Counted from the stretch's first letter, positions 47,330 through 56,045 are shown. The stretch is DNA of 64,000 nucleotides from Candidatus Pacearchaeota archaeon (GCA_023228245.1 JALOBN010000002.1:1-64000), one strand, 5' to 3'. Notes: generated by a model not told the origin, from the sequence alone. Translations and numbers: made by a program.

Positions 47330-48370
47330 ATGGGACTTAATATTCGTGAGATAATTCCGCGACGGGAAATTGAACTTTCTGATTTGAAAGGGAAGACGAT
47401 TTGCGTTGACGCGTTTAATACATTATATCAATTTTTATCGACAATTAGACAAGTTGACGGGACGCCGTTGATGGACGATAAAAAAAGAATTACTTCGCAT
47501 TTGTCTGGAATTTTTTACAGAAATCTAGCGTTGCTTGAACAAGAAATAAAACTTGTTTATGTTTTTGACGGGAAGCCGCCAGAACAAAAATACGGAACGC
47601 ATAAATTGAGACAAGAAGGCAGGGAACTTGCACAGGAAAGATATGAAACTGCTAAGTCCGAAGAAGATTTGGCTGGAATGAAAAGATACGGGAGTCAGTT
47701 AATTAGACTAAATACTGAGATGATTCAAGAAAGCAAGGAACTTTTAGAAGCGATGGGGATTGCAGTTGTTCAGGCACCGGGAGAGGGAGAAGCAGAGGCT
47801 GCACATCTTGCGAAAATGCGCGAAGGAATTTATGCTTCAGCGAGTCAAGATTACGATAGTTTACTTTTTGCTGCACCGAAATTAATTCGAAATTTAACTC
47901 TTGCAAAAAAGAGAAAAACAATCAGCGGTTGGATGGAAGTGAAACCAGAAATAATCGAACTTGAAAAAGTTTTGAATTATCTTGAAATAAATCTTGAACA
48001 ATTAATTTGTCTTGGAATCTTAGTTGGAACAGATTACAATCCTAAAGGAATTCCAGGAATTGGACAGAAAAAAGCTTTATTAGTTGTTAAAAAATTTAAG
48101 CAACCAGTTTTGATTTTTGACAGCGTGAAAGAACAAATGGAAAATTTAGACGAAGCGGATAAATTTGATTGGAAGGAAATTTTTGAATTGTTTCATCGTC
48201 CGAATGTTTCAAGTCCGCTTTTCAAATTTGGAAAAGTTGATGAAAAGAAAATAAGAAAAATTCTTGTTGAAGAACACGATTTTTCCGACGAGAGAGTTCA
48301 AAAACAACTTGAGAGATTAAGAGAAATTAATGAGAAAAATAAGCAAAAGAATTTAGAAAAGTGGTTTTAA
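47330..48370 (+). CDS. fen: Flap endonuclease 1
   Basis: FEN1 cuts 5' flaps during Okazaki-fragment maturation and repair. The 346-aa protein has the N and I nuclease domains with clustered acids (ICVDAFNTLYQFL; FDGKPP; APGEGEAEAAHLA; SQDYDSLLF; GTDYN) and the H2TH segment IPGIGQKKA. It ends QKNLEKWF, a PIP box. The stop interlocks with the convergent membrane-protein gene as TTAA. Confidence 0.97.
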   Translation: MGLNIREIIPRREIELSDLKGKTICVDAFNTLYQFLSTIRQVDGTPLMDDKKRITSHLSGIFYRNLALLEQEIKLVYVFDGKPPEQKYGTHKLRQEGRELAQERYETAKSEEDLAGMKRYGSQLIRLNTEMIQESKELLEAMGIAVVQAPGEGEAEAAHLAKMREGIYASASQDYDSLLFAAPKLIRNLTLAKKRKTISGWMEVKPEIIELEKVLNYLEINLEQLICLGILVGTDYNPKGIPGIGQKKALLVVKKFKQPVLIFDSVKEQMENLDEADKFDWKEIFELFHRPNVSSPLFKFGKVDEKKIRKILVEEHDFSDERVQKQLERLREINEKNKQKNLEKWF

Positions 48371-48939
48371 ATTCCTGCTCCTGGATTTACATAACTTCTT
48401 CCTGGTTTACTTTTTATTCCTAAAGCGGTTTTTAAGAAATTTAAAATTGGAACAATAATAAATCCAAAGACAATTAATGCAATTCCTAAAACCACGAGTT
48501 GTGCTGCTTCTTCAAAGATGAAAAATCCTACTGCTACCAAAAATCCTCCGAGGATATAGAATAAATATTTTTTCTTTCCAGGGGGTAATTTTACAAACAA
48601 GAAAATTATTCCTGCTAATAATATTAACGGAATTATTGTTAAAAAGAAATCTTCAGAAACCCCTAAATCAAAAAAGAAACTTTCAATATCTAAATCCCAT
48701 TGGTTTATTCCGAAAATTATTAAGAAAGACAAAACTGCGGAGATAACTGTTGCTATGCTTTTTTGTTCTTTGAATATTTTTGAAAGTGAGAAATTAATTA
48801 GAAGGAATGCTACGATAAAAATTGCGGACAAGAGAATTAATGAAGAATCAATTTGATTTAACATATCGCTGAAAGAAAATTGTGCACTTGCAAGTCCCAT
48901 AGTTAGTATAGAAATAATTGGAATCAAACTCTTTTTCAT
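48367..48939 (-). CDS. Membrane protein with signal-like start, 190 aa
   Basis: From the ATG at 48939 the protein begins with a cleavable-looking signal (MKKSLIPIISILTMGLASAQ), then five further hydrophobic segments and a polar C-terminus ending in RSYVNPGAGI. TTTATAAA 22 nt upstream of this ATG favours it over the in-frame ATG at 49002. No enzyme motif is visible. It diverges from trm5. Confidence 0.72.
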   Translation of the reverse strand: MKKSLIPIISILTMGLASAQFSFSDMLNQIDSSLILLSAIFIVAFLLINFSLSKIFKEQKSIATVISAVLSFLIIFGINQWDLDIESFFFDLGVSEDFFLTIIPLILLAGIIFLFVKLPPGKKKYLFYILGGFLVAVGFFIFEEAAQLVVLGIALIVFGFIIVPILNFLKTALGIKSKPGRSYVNPGAGI

Positions 48940-49010
48940 TTTAGAATTAGTGTGTTTGTTTTTATAAATTCTTTGGTAACATTTAATAATTTTGATTTTC
49001 ATATTTAATT

Positions 49011-49787
49011 ATGAGAATTGGTTCATACGATATTTTGGGAAATACTGCGATTGCGAAATTTCCCGAAGGAACTAACGAAAAAGACAAGAAAAAATTTGCT
49101 GAAAATCTTTTGAAAACTCAAGGCGTAATAAAGACAGTTCTTGAAAAAAAGGAAAAAATAAAAGGGCGATTGAGAAAATTGTCGACTGAATTTGTTGCAG
49201 GAGAGAATACTAAAGAAGTTTTGTATAGAGAAAATAATTGTGTTTTCAGATTTAATGTTGATGAAACTTATTTTTCTCCGCGATTGAGCAACGAGAGAAA
49301 AGAAATAGCGTCGAAAATAAAAAAAGATGAAGTTGTTTTAGTTATGTTTGCGGGAGTTGCACCTTATTCAATTGTGATTGCAAAAAATTCAAAAGCGAAA
49401 AAAGTTTTCTCAAATGAGTTGAATCGTCAGGCGAACAAATATGCTGAATTAAATATTTCTTTGAATAAATTAAAAGATAAAATTGAACTTGTTTCAGGAG
49501 ATGCGAATAAAATTCACGAGAAAATAAAACAGAAATTTGATGTTATTGTAATGCCTCGCCCGCAACTTAAAGATAGTTTTTTGAAAGAAGCATTTGTGCT
49601 TTCAAAAAAAGGAACGAAAGTTTATTATTATGATTTTTGCAAAGAAGAAGATATTAATTTAATCGTCGAGAAAGTTAAAGATGAAGCGAAAAAAGCGAAG
49701 AAGAAAATTAAAATTCTTGAAGTTAAAAAAGCTGGAGAAATTGCTCCTTACAAAGTTCGTTTGCGAGTTGATTTCAAAATTTTATAA
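49011..49787 (+). CDS. trm5: tRNA (guanine37-N1)-methyltransferase Trm5
   Basis: Trm5 makes m1G37 next to the anticodon and so prevents frameshifting. The 258-aa Rossmann-fold protein has the N-terminal RNA-binding part (GNTAIAKFPE; LRKLSTEFVAGENTKEVLYREN), the SAM site VVLVMFAGVAPYSIVIAK and the MPRP motif in DVIVMPRPQLKDSFL. The C-terminal KAGEIAPYKVRLRVDF is typical. It is shorter than Trm5 with the full D1 domain. Confidence 0.93.
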   Translation: MRIGSYDILGNTAIAKFPEGTNEKDKKKFAENLLKTQGVIKTVLEKKEKIKGRLRKLSTEFVAGENTKEVLYRENNCVFRFNVDETYFSPRLSNERKEIASKIKKDEVVLVMFAGVAPYSIVIAKNSKAKKVFSNELNRQANKYAELNISLNKLKDKIELVSGDANKIHEKIKQKFDVIVMPRPQLKDSFLKEAFVLSKKGTKVYYYDFCKEEDINLIVEKVKDEAKKAKKKIKILEVKKAGEIAPYKVRLRVDFKIL

Positions 49788-49848
49788 GTATTTGTTCTAC
49801 ATATTTTTCCTTAATAATCATTTTAATAGTCGGATATTTTTTTAATTA

Positions 49849-50292
49849 GTGGATATTAAATATTTAATTAAAAAACTGGGGGTTGCTGATTTAACAGAAG
49901 ATAAAAATGGATTTCTTGAAACTTTGAGAAATTTGACTGTGGCTGAAGATATAAGTTTGAAACGTATGAAGAAAATTCTTTTTGAAATTGAAAATCAAAA
50001 TGGACATATTTACATTGCTAAAAGGGATAAAGAAATAATTGGAACAGCTACACTGTTTGTTGAACAAAAATTTATTCATGGAGGAGGAAAAGTTGGGCAC
50101 ATTGAAGATGTTGCGATTAGAAAAGAATACGAAGGAAACGGAGTTGCTTCTGAGATAATTAATTCTTTAATTAAAATTGCAAAAGAAAATGGATGTTACA
50201 AGATTATTCTCGACTGCAAGGATAAACTTCTTCCTTTCTACGAGAAATTTGGATTTGCTCACAGTGATAATTGTATGAGGCTTAATTTATAA
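49849..50292 (+). CDS. GNAT family N-acetyltransferase (GNA1-like)
   Basis: The 147-aa protein resembles glucosamine-6-phosphate acetyltransferase: HIYIAKRDKEIIGTATLFVEQKFIHGGGKVGHIEDVAI, the acetyl-CoA loop RKEYEGNGVASEII and FYEKFGFAHSDNCMRL at the end. The start is GTG at 49849, as no upstream ATG keeps the N-terminus. If it is GNA1 it would supply GlcNAc-6-P for UDP-GlcNAc and surface glycans, which would fit the GT2 and GH3 genes. Its stop overlaps rfcL by 6 nt. Confidence 0.82.
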   Translation: MDIKYLIKKLGVADLTEDKNGFLETLRNLTVAEDISLKRMKKILFEIENQNGHIYIAKRDKEIIGTATLFVEQKFIHGGGKVGHIEDVAIRKEYEGNGVASEIINSLIKIAKENGCYKIILDCKDKLLPFYEKFGFAHSDNCMRLNL

Positions 50293-51456
50293 CTTCAAAT
50301 ATTCAATTTCGGGTTCTTCAAGTTTGAGTTCTTTTTGAATTTCAGGATTTGATTTTAGAATTTGTTTTATTACTAGAAATTCGCTCATTGCTCTTTTTTG
50401 TCCGATATGAACATAGCTTGAATATTTCTGTGAAATTGTTTTTTTGTAAACTGTTTTCTGATTATTAAGCCAAATTTTCAAAATTCTCGTTGGTCTTTTG
50501 TAAGATGTGAATCCTGCCTTTGCATTTTTCTTTGCAGATGCGATTCCGAATGTTAAGAAAAAATTTTCATAAATTAAAAATCTCCAATATTGTTGTTTGT
50601 AGATTCTGCCCTTGAAAATATCTGTTTTACTTAACAAATCATAAGCTCTTGCGAGTTCTTCGTTTTGATATTCTGCTGGAATGTTTTCTTCCATCCAGAG
50701 GAGTATTTCGTCGATAGACATATTTACAGAATCGAAAACATTGATTAATTCTTTTGAGGGTTTTTCCTTGAATATTCTTTTCAGTGAACTGAAAATATCT
50801 GTTTCTTTGTTTCTCTCGTCGACGATTATTGGAAAATAATCCTGGATTTTTGAAAATGTTTGCAAATCATTTATTGCCGCACGCAAATCTCCTTTTGCTT
50901 TGACAGATAATTCCATAAGAAAATCGTCGTCAAGTTTTAGTTCTTCTTTTTTTGCAATTTCGGTTATTACAGATTTTACTATATTAGAATTTATTTCTTT
51001 TAATTGGGCCATTTCACATTTTTTTCTTAATTCGCTGAATTTTTTGTCCCAGATGTCGTTTGCGGTCATAATTAACGGATATTTTGTATCTTCTAAAATT
51101 CTTAATAATTCTGCGACTCCGCCGTAATCATTTTCAGAAATTCCGTCAACCTCGTCGATAAGAATTAATTTTCCTGCTTTTTCTAAAGATTGCTGTTCTG
51201 TTGCGGGTCGTAAAATTTCTCTTAATTTTTCTTTGTTTCTAAAATCGCTCGCGTTTAATTCAAAAATTTCACAATTAATTTCCTTCGCTGCTGCGTGTGC
51301 GATTGTTGTTTTTCCTGTCCCCGGCGGGCCGTGCAAAATCAAAGCATTTTTTTTCTTTCCGAAATTTTTCAAGAAAATTTTTATCGTAGCTATTGCTTCA
51401 TCTTGTCCTTTTATTTCGTCAAAATTCTTTGGGCGATATTTTTCTGTCCAAATCAT
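50287..51456 (-). CDS. rfcL: Replication factor C large subunit
   Basis: RFC-L completes the clamp loader with RFC-S. The 389-aa protein has WTEKYRPKNFDEIKG, Walker A GPPGTGKT, Walker B ILIDEVDGI, the RFC box region and the C-terminal collar (YSSYVHIGQKRAMSEFLVI). It lacks a recognisable C-terminal PIP box. A 20-codon frame fills the space from the rfcS stop to this ATG, so the operon is rfcS, mini-ORF, rfcL. Confidence 0.96.
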   Translation of the reverse strand: MIWTEKYRPKNFDEIKGQDEAIATIKIFLKNFGKKKNALILHGPPGTGKTTIAHAAAKEINCEIFELNASDFRNKEKLREILRPATEQQSLEKAGKLILIDEVDGISENDYGGVAELLRILEDTKYPLIMTANDIWDKKFSELRKKCEMAQLKEINSNIVKSVITEIAKKEELKLDDDFLMELSVKAKGDLRAAINDLQTFSKIQDYFPIIVDERNKETDIFSSLKRIFKEKPSKELINVFDSVNMSIDEILLWMEENIPAEYQNEELARAYDLLSKTDIFKGRIYKQQYWRFLIYENFFLTFGIASAKKNAKAGFTSYKRPTRILKIWLNNQKTVYKKTISQKYSSYVHIGQKRAMSEFLVIKQILKSNPEIQKELKLEEPEIEYLKL

Positions 51457-51457
51457 T

Positions 51458-51520
51458 TTATACCCCCACTTTCAATAATTTTTTTTTTAATTCTTCTTTT
51501 ATTGAACTTGCTTTTATCAT
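51458..51520 (-). CDS. 20-codon mini-ORF between rfcS and rfcL
   Basis: ATG at 51520 is one base after the rfcS stop; TAA at 51458 is one base before the rfcL ATG. The peptide begins MIKASSIKEELKK and is helical and basic. It may only serve to keep ribosomes moving from rfcS to rfcL, or it may be the trace of a deletion. No protein function is implied. Confidence 0.35.
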   Translation of the reverse strand: MIKASSIKEELKKKLLKVGV

Positions 51521-51521
51521 A

Positions 51522-52484
51522 TTACTCCTTGCCTAAACCTGCGAGAACAAAACTTGCAATCAAGGATTGTAACTGAATAAATGGGTCGCTACCTTCGGTT
51601 ATTCTGAATTCTGTCTCGCCTGTTTTTTCTGTGAGTTTGACTTTTATTGTAGGTTCTACAGGAAGATTCCAAATTTCTTTTTGTATTGCTTTAATTACAT
51701 CCTGCCCTGAAACACTATCTTTCAACATAATGTCCAAAAGTTTTTCTCTTGAACTTAAGAAATCTCCAGACAATGCGTAATCTAAAACAACTTTTATGTC
51801 TCGAGGTTTTGAATTTGAAATTATTGTTGTAATTAAATCCGTTGTAATTATCGGTGATATCGACGCTGTTGACTGCAAAATGTTGATACATCTTCGGCAA
51901 TCGCCCTCGCAGCCTTCGTAAAGAATTTCTATTGCTTCCTGTTTTATGTCAAGTTTTTCCTGTTCTGCAATTTTTATTATTACTCTTTCAATATCTTTTT
52001 TTTCTAAAAGTTTGAATCTGAAAATTGCACAACGTGATTGGATTGGATCGATAATTTTTGATGAATAGTTGCATGATAAAATAAATCTACAAGTTGCAGA
52101 ATAATTTTCCATTGTTCTTCTCAGTGCTTGCTGTGCTTCGGGGGTTAATGCGTCGGCTTCATCTAAGAAAATAATTTTGAAAGGAATATTTCCTAATGAT
52201 TTTGTTCTAGCAAAATTTTTTACTTTTTCTCTTACGACTTGAATTCCTCTTTCATCTGATGCGTTTAACTCTAAGTAATTTTCTTTCCAGTTTTCTTTGT
52301 AAAGTTCTTTCACGACGATTAATGCGAGAGTTGATTTTCCTGTTCCTGCTGGACCTGCGAAGAGCATGTGCGGAATGTTCAAAGAATTTGTTAATGATTC
52401 CACTCTTTTTGCTGAATTATCCTGCCCAACAAGTTCTGAGAATTTCGAAGGACGGTACCTCTCTGTCCAGATTCCACTTGCCAT
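51522..52484 (-). CDS. rfcS: Replication factor C small subunit
   Basis: Four RFC-S subunits and one RFC-L load the PCNA ring. The 320-aa AAA+ protein has WTERYRPSKFSELVGQ, Walker A GPAGTGKS, Walker B IIFLDEADAL, the SRC motif in QSRCAIFRF and the CEGDCRRCIN segment. All are standard and there is no intein, which is frequent in this gene elsewhere. It is the first gene of the clamp-loader operon. Confidence 0.97.
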   Translation of the reverse strand: MASGIWTERYRPSKFSELVGQDNSAKRVESLTNSLNIPHMLFAGPAGTGKSTLALIVVKELYKENWKENYLELNASDERGIQVVREKVKNFARTKSLGNIPFKIIFLDEADALTPEAQQALRRTMENYSATCRFILSCNYSSKIIDPIQSRCAIFRFKLLEKKDIERVIIKIAEQEKLDIKQEAIEILYEGCEGDCRRCINILQSTASISPIITTDLITTIISNSKPRDIKVVLDYALSGDFLSSREKLLDIMLKDSVSGQDVIKAIQKEIWNLPVEPTIKVKLTEKTGETEFRITEGSDPFIQLQSLIASFVLAGLGKE

Positions 52485-52538
52485 AGTTAATTATTTTCAT
52501 TTTAACTTATAAAGATTTGTGTAATAAATTAGAATATC

Positions 52539-52724
52539 TTAAATATATTCATGAGAAATTTTTTCAGTCACGTATTCTTTGCATTTTGCACTAATTTTTG
52601 TAAATAAATTAAGCCCGATTCTTATTTCATCTTCAGAAATTTTTTTATTTTTTAGCATTTTTTCTAGAGCAATTTTTGTTGTTTTAATTGTAGTAAGTGT
52701 TATTTTTCTTTCTTTTAGTTCCAT
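52539..52724 (-). CDS. Hypothetical 61-aa frame, possibly the second half of a frameshifted gene
   Basis: A helical, basic frame beginning MELKERKITLTTIKTTKIAL that overlaps the end of the 83-aa frame (52684-52935) by 41 nt in another phase. The shared stretch contains an A-rich run (AAAAGAAAGAAAAAT). The two products together would give one continuous helical protein of about 130 residues. Either the genes overlap or a frameshift (natural or a sequencing error) splits one gene. Confidence 0.45.
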   Translation of the reverse strand: MELKERKITLTTIKTTKIALEKMLKNKKISEDEIRIGLNLFTKISAKCKEYVTEKISHEYI

Positions 52725-52935
52725 CCTTGAGCAAAGTGAGATACGCTCCTTCATCTTCTCTTTCCATATGAAATATTCCTGTTTCTGCAAGTATTGAATC
52801 AAATCTTTTCACTATCCTGTAAGCGTCTTCAAGAATGCAAGAATTTGTTTCTTCTCCTTTTTGATATCTTTCAAATTCTTTAATTGAACTTTCACTTCTA
52901 AATCCGATATTTGAATAAACTCTTTGTTCAATCAT
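52684..52935 (-). CDS. Hypothetical 83-aa frame upstream of the overlapping 61-aa frame
   Basis: Starts MIEQRVYSNIGFRSESSIKEFERYQ and ends abruptly in a lysine/asparagine tail (KRKKNNTYYN) that reads like out-of-frame sequence after the shared A-rich stretch. The core EDAYRIVKRFDSILAETGIFHM is helical. Not recognised. Most simply it is the N-terminal half of a gene continued by the 61-aa frame. Confidence 0.5.
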   Translation of the reverse strand: MIEQRVYSNIGFRSESSIKEFERYQKGEETNSCILEDAYRIVKRFDSILAETGIFHMEREDEGAYLTLLKDGTKRKKNNTYYN

Positions 52936-52975
52936 ATTTTTCTTAATCTGTTTAGATTTATAATTATTTATAGAA

Positions 52976-53092
52976 TTATCTAGCTCTATCTTTTCTTACT
53001 TTTCTTTTGTGCTTTTCCTTTCTAAGTCTCTTTCTCTGCCATTTCCATCGCATCTGGTTTTTCTTTTTCCATCTACGGCTTGATCTTTTCAT
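52976..53092 (-). CDS. rpl41e: 50S ribosomal protein eL41
   Basis: eL41 is the smallest ribosomal protein, a single basic helix bridging the subunits. The 38-aa product has the family core MRWKWQRKRLRK preceded by MKRSSRRWKKKNQ, the same layout as the longer Thermococcales form I remember. Of 38 residues, 21 are arginine or lysine. I use the first ATG at 53092, since it reproduces the known N-terminal extension; the internal ATG would give the 25-aa form. Confidence 0.9.
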   Translation of the reverse strand: MKRSSRRWKKKNQMRWKWQRKRLRKEKHKRKVRKDRAR

Positions 53093-53171
53093 AATTAGGA
53101 TAGAAAATTTCGGTTTAAAAAGATTTGGTTTTGAAAATCTTTCGGATTAAGCGAATTGAATCTTTGTTTGT

Positions 53172-53693
53172 TTAACATATTGCTTCAAGCAATTCCTGTA
53201 ATGTTTCATAATGGTTTGAATATTCATGAAATTCATAAACATCTTTTTTTCTTTTGTTCATTAATTCATCAGAAGTAAACGGATTGTAACCCCTTCTTTT
53301 TGCACCCAGAGTTGTTGCAAGAACACAGGCATCTTTACTTATACCAGTTAAAATTAAGTTTTTTATCTGTTCTTTTTCTAATAAATTAGAAAGTTCTTTA
53401 TTTTGATATTCTTCTTTAAAAGAATCTTCTTCCCAAACTAAATCTTCATTTAGAAATCCGTTATTTTCATATTTTGGAATAAAGTAAGTTTTATTGTTAG
53501 ATAATTCTGAGATTAATTCTTCTGAAGTTTTTCCACAATTTTCCCATTCTAAAATAAAAATTGGAATTTTTTTCTTATGAGCGAATTTAAATAACTTTTT
53601 TTGATATTGAATTAGTTCTTCTATTTCACGAGGTTTGTTTCTCCCGATAAAATCTTCTTGCATATCTATAACTAGTATTCCTAAATTTTCCAT
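53172..53693 (-). CDS. Isochorismatase-like cysteine hydrolase
   Basis: The 173-aa protein has the family start LVIDMQEDFIG with the catalytic Asp, and GISKDACVLATTLGAKRRGYN with the nucleophilic Cys. Members include nicotinamidases and N-carbamoyl hydrolases; without structure the substrate cannot be told. The metal-binding D-x-H triad of nicotinamidase is not evident. It is monocistronic, upstream of eL41. Confidence 0.85.
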   Translation of the reverse strand: MENLGILVIDMQEDFIGRNKPREIEELIQYQKKLFKFAHKKKIPIFILEWENCGKTSEELISELSNNKTYFIPKYENNGFLNEDLVWEEDSFKEEYQNKELSNLLEKEQIKNLILTGISKDACVLATTLGAKRRGYNPFTSDELMNKRKKDVYEFHEYSNHYETLQELLEAIC

Positions 53694-53725
53694 AATTTTT
53701 TATTTATCTTAGGTATATAAATTTT

Positions 53726-54376
53726 TTATCTGCTTTTGGTAACTCCAATTTTTGGACAGAATTTTTCTATTGGACATTCAGAACATTTTGGAGAAATCGG
53801 AACGCAGATTGTTTTTCCGAATTGGACGAAAATTGCATTGAAATTTTTCCAATATCTTTTTGGAAGAATTTTTCCTAATTCTATTTCTGTTTTTTCTGGA
53901 GTTTTTGTTTTTACCCAGCCGAGCCGATTGGGAATTCTGTGACAATGTGTGTCGATTGGAAGAACATTTTTTCCGAATGCGAAAGCTAAAACTATATTCG
54001 CTGTTTTCGGGCCGATTCCTTTTATGCTCATTAATTCTTCTTTTGTATCAGGAACTTTTCCGTTAAAATCTTTCAAAATTATTTCAGAAACGTGCTGTAA
54101 TACTCTTGCCTTTTTTTTGTAATGTCCTGAAGAGAAAATTAATTTTTCAAGTTTTTCTATTGGGAGTTTTAAAATTTCTTGCGGAGTATCCGCGACTTCA
54201 AATAATCTTCCCGACGCTATTTCTGTATTTTTGTCTTGAGTCCTCAAACTTAACAAACATGAAATTAAAATTTTGAAAGCGTTCGGATTATCACGCATTC
54301 TGTTCAAAGTTGTTTTATCGTGAGTCGGATAAAACTTCTTTAGAATTTGCATAATTCCTTCAATATGATTTTTCAT
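53726..54376 (-). CDS. nth: Endonuclease III (Nth)
   Basis: Nth removes oxidised pyrimidines and cleaves the AP site. The 216-aa protein has the helix-hairpin-helix SIKGIGPKTANIVL with the catalytic Lys, PIDTHCHRIPNRLGW with the catalytic Asp, and the [4Fe-4S] cluster in CVPISPKCSECPIEKFC (Cys-x6-Cys-x2-Cys-x5-Cys). Length and order are standard. Confidence 0.95.
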   Translation of the reverse strand: MKNHIEGIMQILKKFYPTHDKTTLNRMRDNPNAFKILISCLLSLRTQDKNTEIASGRLFEVADTPQEILKLPIEKLEKLIFSSGHYKKKARVLQHVSEIILKDFNGKVPDTKEELMSIKGIGPKTANIVLAFAFGKNVLPIDTHCHRIPNRLGWVKTKTPEKTEIELGKILPKRYWKNFNAIFVQFGKTICVPISPKCSECPIEKFCPKIGVTKSR

Positions 54377-54411
54377 ATTTTATCTTCGAGAATTAAGTTA
54401 AAAAAAGTTTC

Positions 54412-54975
54412 TTATATAATTTCTCCGAATGTTTTTCCAGAAATTCCTGCAGAATTTCCTTCGTCTGTATCTAAATGAACTGAAACTCTGAATTTTGGAT
54501 TTGTTCTTACAATTACATTTTCAAAAATTAATCCGCGTTTTCCTAAAATTTTTACTTTTATAATTTGATTATTTTTTATTTTCAATTTTTTTGCTTCATC
54601 TTCTGAACAATGCAAATGTCTTTGTGCGATTATGCACGGAATTTTTACTGAACCTTTTGGACCATGAACTAAAATTTTTGTTGTGTTTGTTAAATCTCCA
54701 GAAACTTTTATTTTGGGTAGGGGATTTAATCTTAGATGATACGCGTCGGTGAGTGCGATTTCCACTTGCGATTTTTTTCTGAAAGGGCCTAAAATTCTTA
54801 CGTTGTCTATTCTTCTGTCTTTGTTAATTAAACTTACTTTTTCTTCAGCAGCGAATTCCCCTTCTTGTGATAATTTTTTTATTGGGCTTATTGGATTTTG
54901 TTTTCCAAATAATTTTTCAAAATCTTTTTTTGAAAGATGAATATGTCTTACTGAAACTTCTACTAAAACTTTCAT
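54412..54975 (-). CDS. pduL: Phosphate acyltransferase PduL
   Basis: PduL converts acetyl-CoA and phosphate to acetyl-phosphate. The 187-aa protein has both metal/active-site motifs: VSVRHIHLSKKD at the start and CIIAQRHLHCSEDEA in the second half, plus VHLDTDEGNSAGI at the end. The ATG at 54975 overlaps the ackA stop as ATGA; the longer frame opens with TTG. Together with AckA it makes one ATP per acetyl-CoA. No encapsulation peptide of microcompartment PduL is seen. Confidence 0.95.
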   Translation of the reverse strand: MKVLVEVSVRHIHLSKKDFEKLFGKQNPISPIKKLSQEGEFAAEEKVSLINKDRRIDNVRILGPFRKKSQVEIALTDAYHLRLNPLPKIKVSGDLTNTTKILVHGPKGSVKIPCIIAQRHLHCSEDEAKKLKIKNNQIIKVKILGKRGLIFENVIVRTNPKFRVSVHLDTDEGNSAGISGKTFGEII

Positions 54976-56021
54976 TTTAATATCTCCCAAACTTTTTCCA
55001 TCGCCATCTTTTCCTCGTTTGTTTTTTTTACAAAGACATTTATTTTTGAATTTCCCGACGATATAAGTTCAAAGTTATTTTTATTCTTTTCGCTGTCGAG
55101 TTTTAATCCGAGATATCCCAAATTTTTGCAGATGTCTTTTCTTAATGATGGGACATTTTCTCCAATTGCACCTGTGAAAATTAAATTGTTGAGTCCGTTC
55201 ATTGATGAAACATAAGAGCCGATTGTTTTTACTATTTGATATGCGAACATTTCATAAGCGAGTTTGCAATTTTTGTTTGTTTTCATTTTTGGACGAATAT
55301 CTCTGAAATCTTCATATCCTGAAATTCCTTTTAATCCCGATTTTTCTGTTAAAATTTCTTCTACATTGTAACCTTTTTTTTGCAAGAATAAAATTATTCC
55401 TGGATCAATTGTTCCTGAACGAGTTCCCATCATTAATCCTTCAAGCGGTGTGAAACCCATACTTGTATCAACTGCTTTACCGTCGATGATTGCGGAAATG
55501 CTAACTCCCGAACCGAGATGACAAACAATTGTTTTTCCTTTCAAATTTTTGGAAACATATTCGTGTGAAAGCCCGTGAAATCCATATTTTTTTATTTTAT
55601 ATTTTTTTGAAATTTCCAAAGGAATTGCGTAAGTTTTTGCTTTTTCTGAGAGTTCTGAAAAAAACATTGTGTCGAAAACTGCAAATTGTTTTTTGTTATA
55701 TTTTTCACAAAGTTCTATTACCATTAATTCTTTTGGATTGTGCAAAGACGCGAATTCTGAAAATTCTTTAATTTTATTTTTTACTTCTTTGCTTATTTTT
55801 ACAGGATGATTTAATTCTCCGCCATGAACCACTCGATGAATAATTAAAGAAATTTTTTCAAGATTAATTTTCTCAAATATTTTTTCGACTGATTTTTTGT
55901 AATCTTCTTTTGATTTTAATCGTTCGTATTTTTTAGATTCTAGTAGTTTGTCTTTGTGAAATAAACTATATCTTATGCTGGAACTTCCTACGTTAAAAAC
56001 TAGAATCATTCCCTCTTTCAT
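54972..56021 (-). CDS. ackA: Acetate kinase
   Basis: It makes ATP and acetate from acetyl-phosphate and ADP. The 349-aa ASKHA enzyme is about 50 residues shorter than usual. Kept motifs are NVGSSSIRYSLF, HRVVHGG, FDT, YGFHGLSHEYV, HLGSGVS, TRSGTIDPG and NEEKMAME near the end. Differences from textbook AckA are FDTMFF in place of FDTAFH and TRSGT in place of TRSGD. The gene is coupled to pduL by ATGA. DgkA lies upstream by 24 nt. Confidence 0.94.
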   Translation of the reverse strand: MKEGMILVFNVGSSSIRYSLFHKDKLLESKKYERLKSKEDYKKSVEKIFEKINLEKISLIIHRVVHGGELNHPVKISKEVKNKIKEFSEFASLHNPKELMVIELCEKYNKKQFAVFDTMFFSELSEKAKTYAIPLEISKKYKIKKYGFHGLSHEYVSKNLKGKTIVCHLGSGVSISAIIDGKAVDTSMGFTPLEGLMMGTRSGTIDPGIILFLQKKGYNVEEILTEKSGLKGISGYEDFRDIRPKMKTNKNCKLAYEMFAYQIVKTIGSYVSSMNGLNNLIFTGAIGENVPSLRKDICKNLGYLGLKLDSEKNKNNFELISSGNSKINVFVKKTNEEKMAMEKVWEILK

Positions 56022-56045
56022 TAATTTATTAGAGATTTATTCTTT

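Noticed and set aside
50376..50400. TCGCTCATTGCT inside rfcL as a further copy of the dispersed repeat
   Set aside because: It encodes the conserved RAMSEFL segment of RFC-L and lacks the GCATTCGYGAAA partner, so the match is chance.
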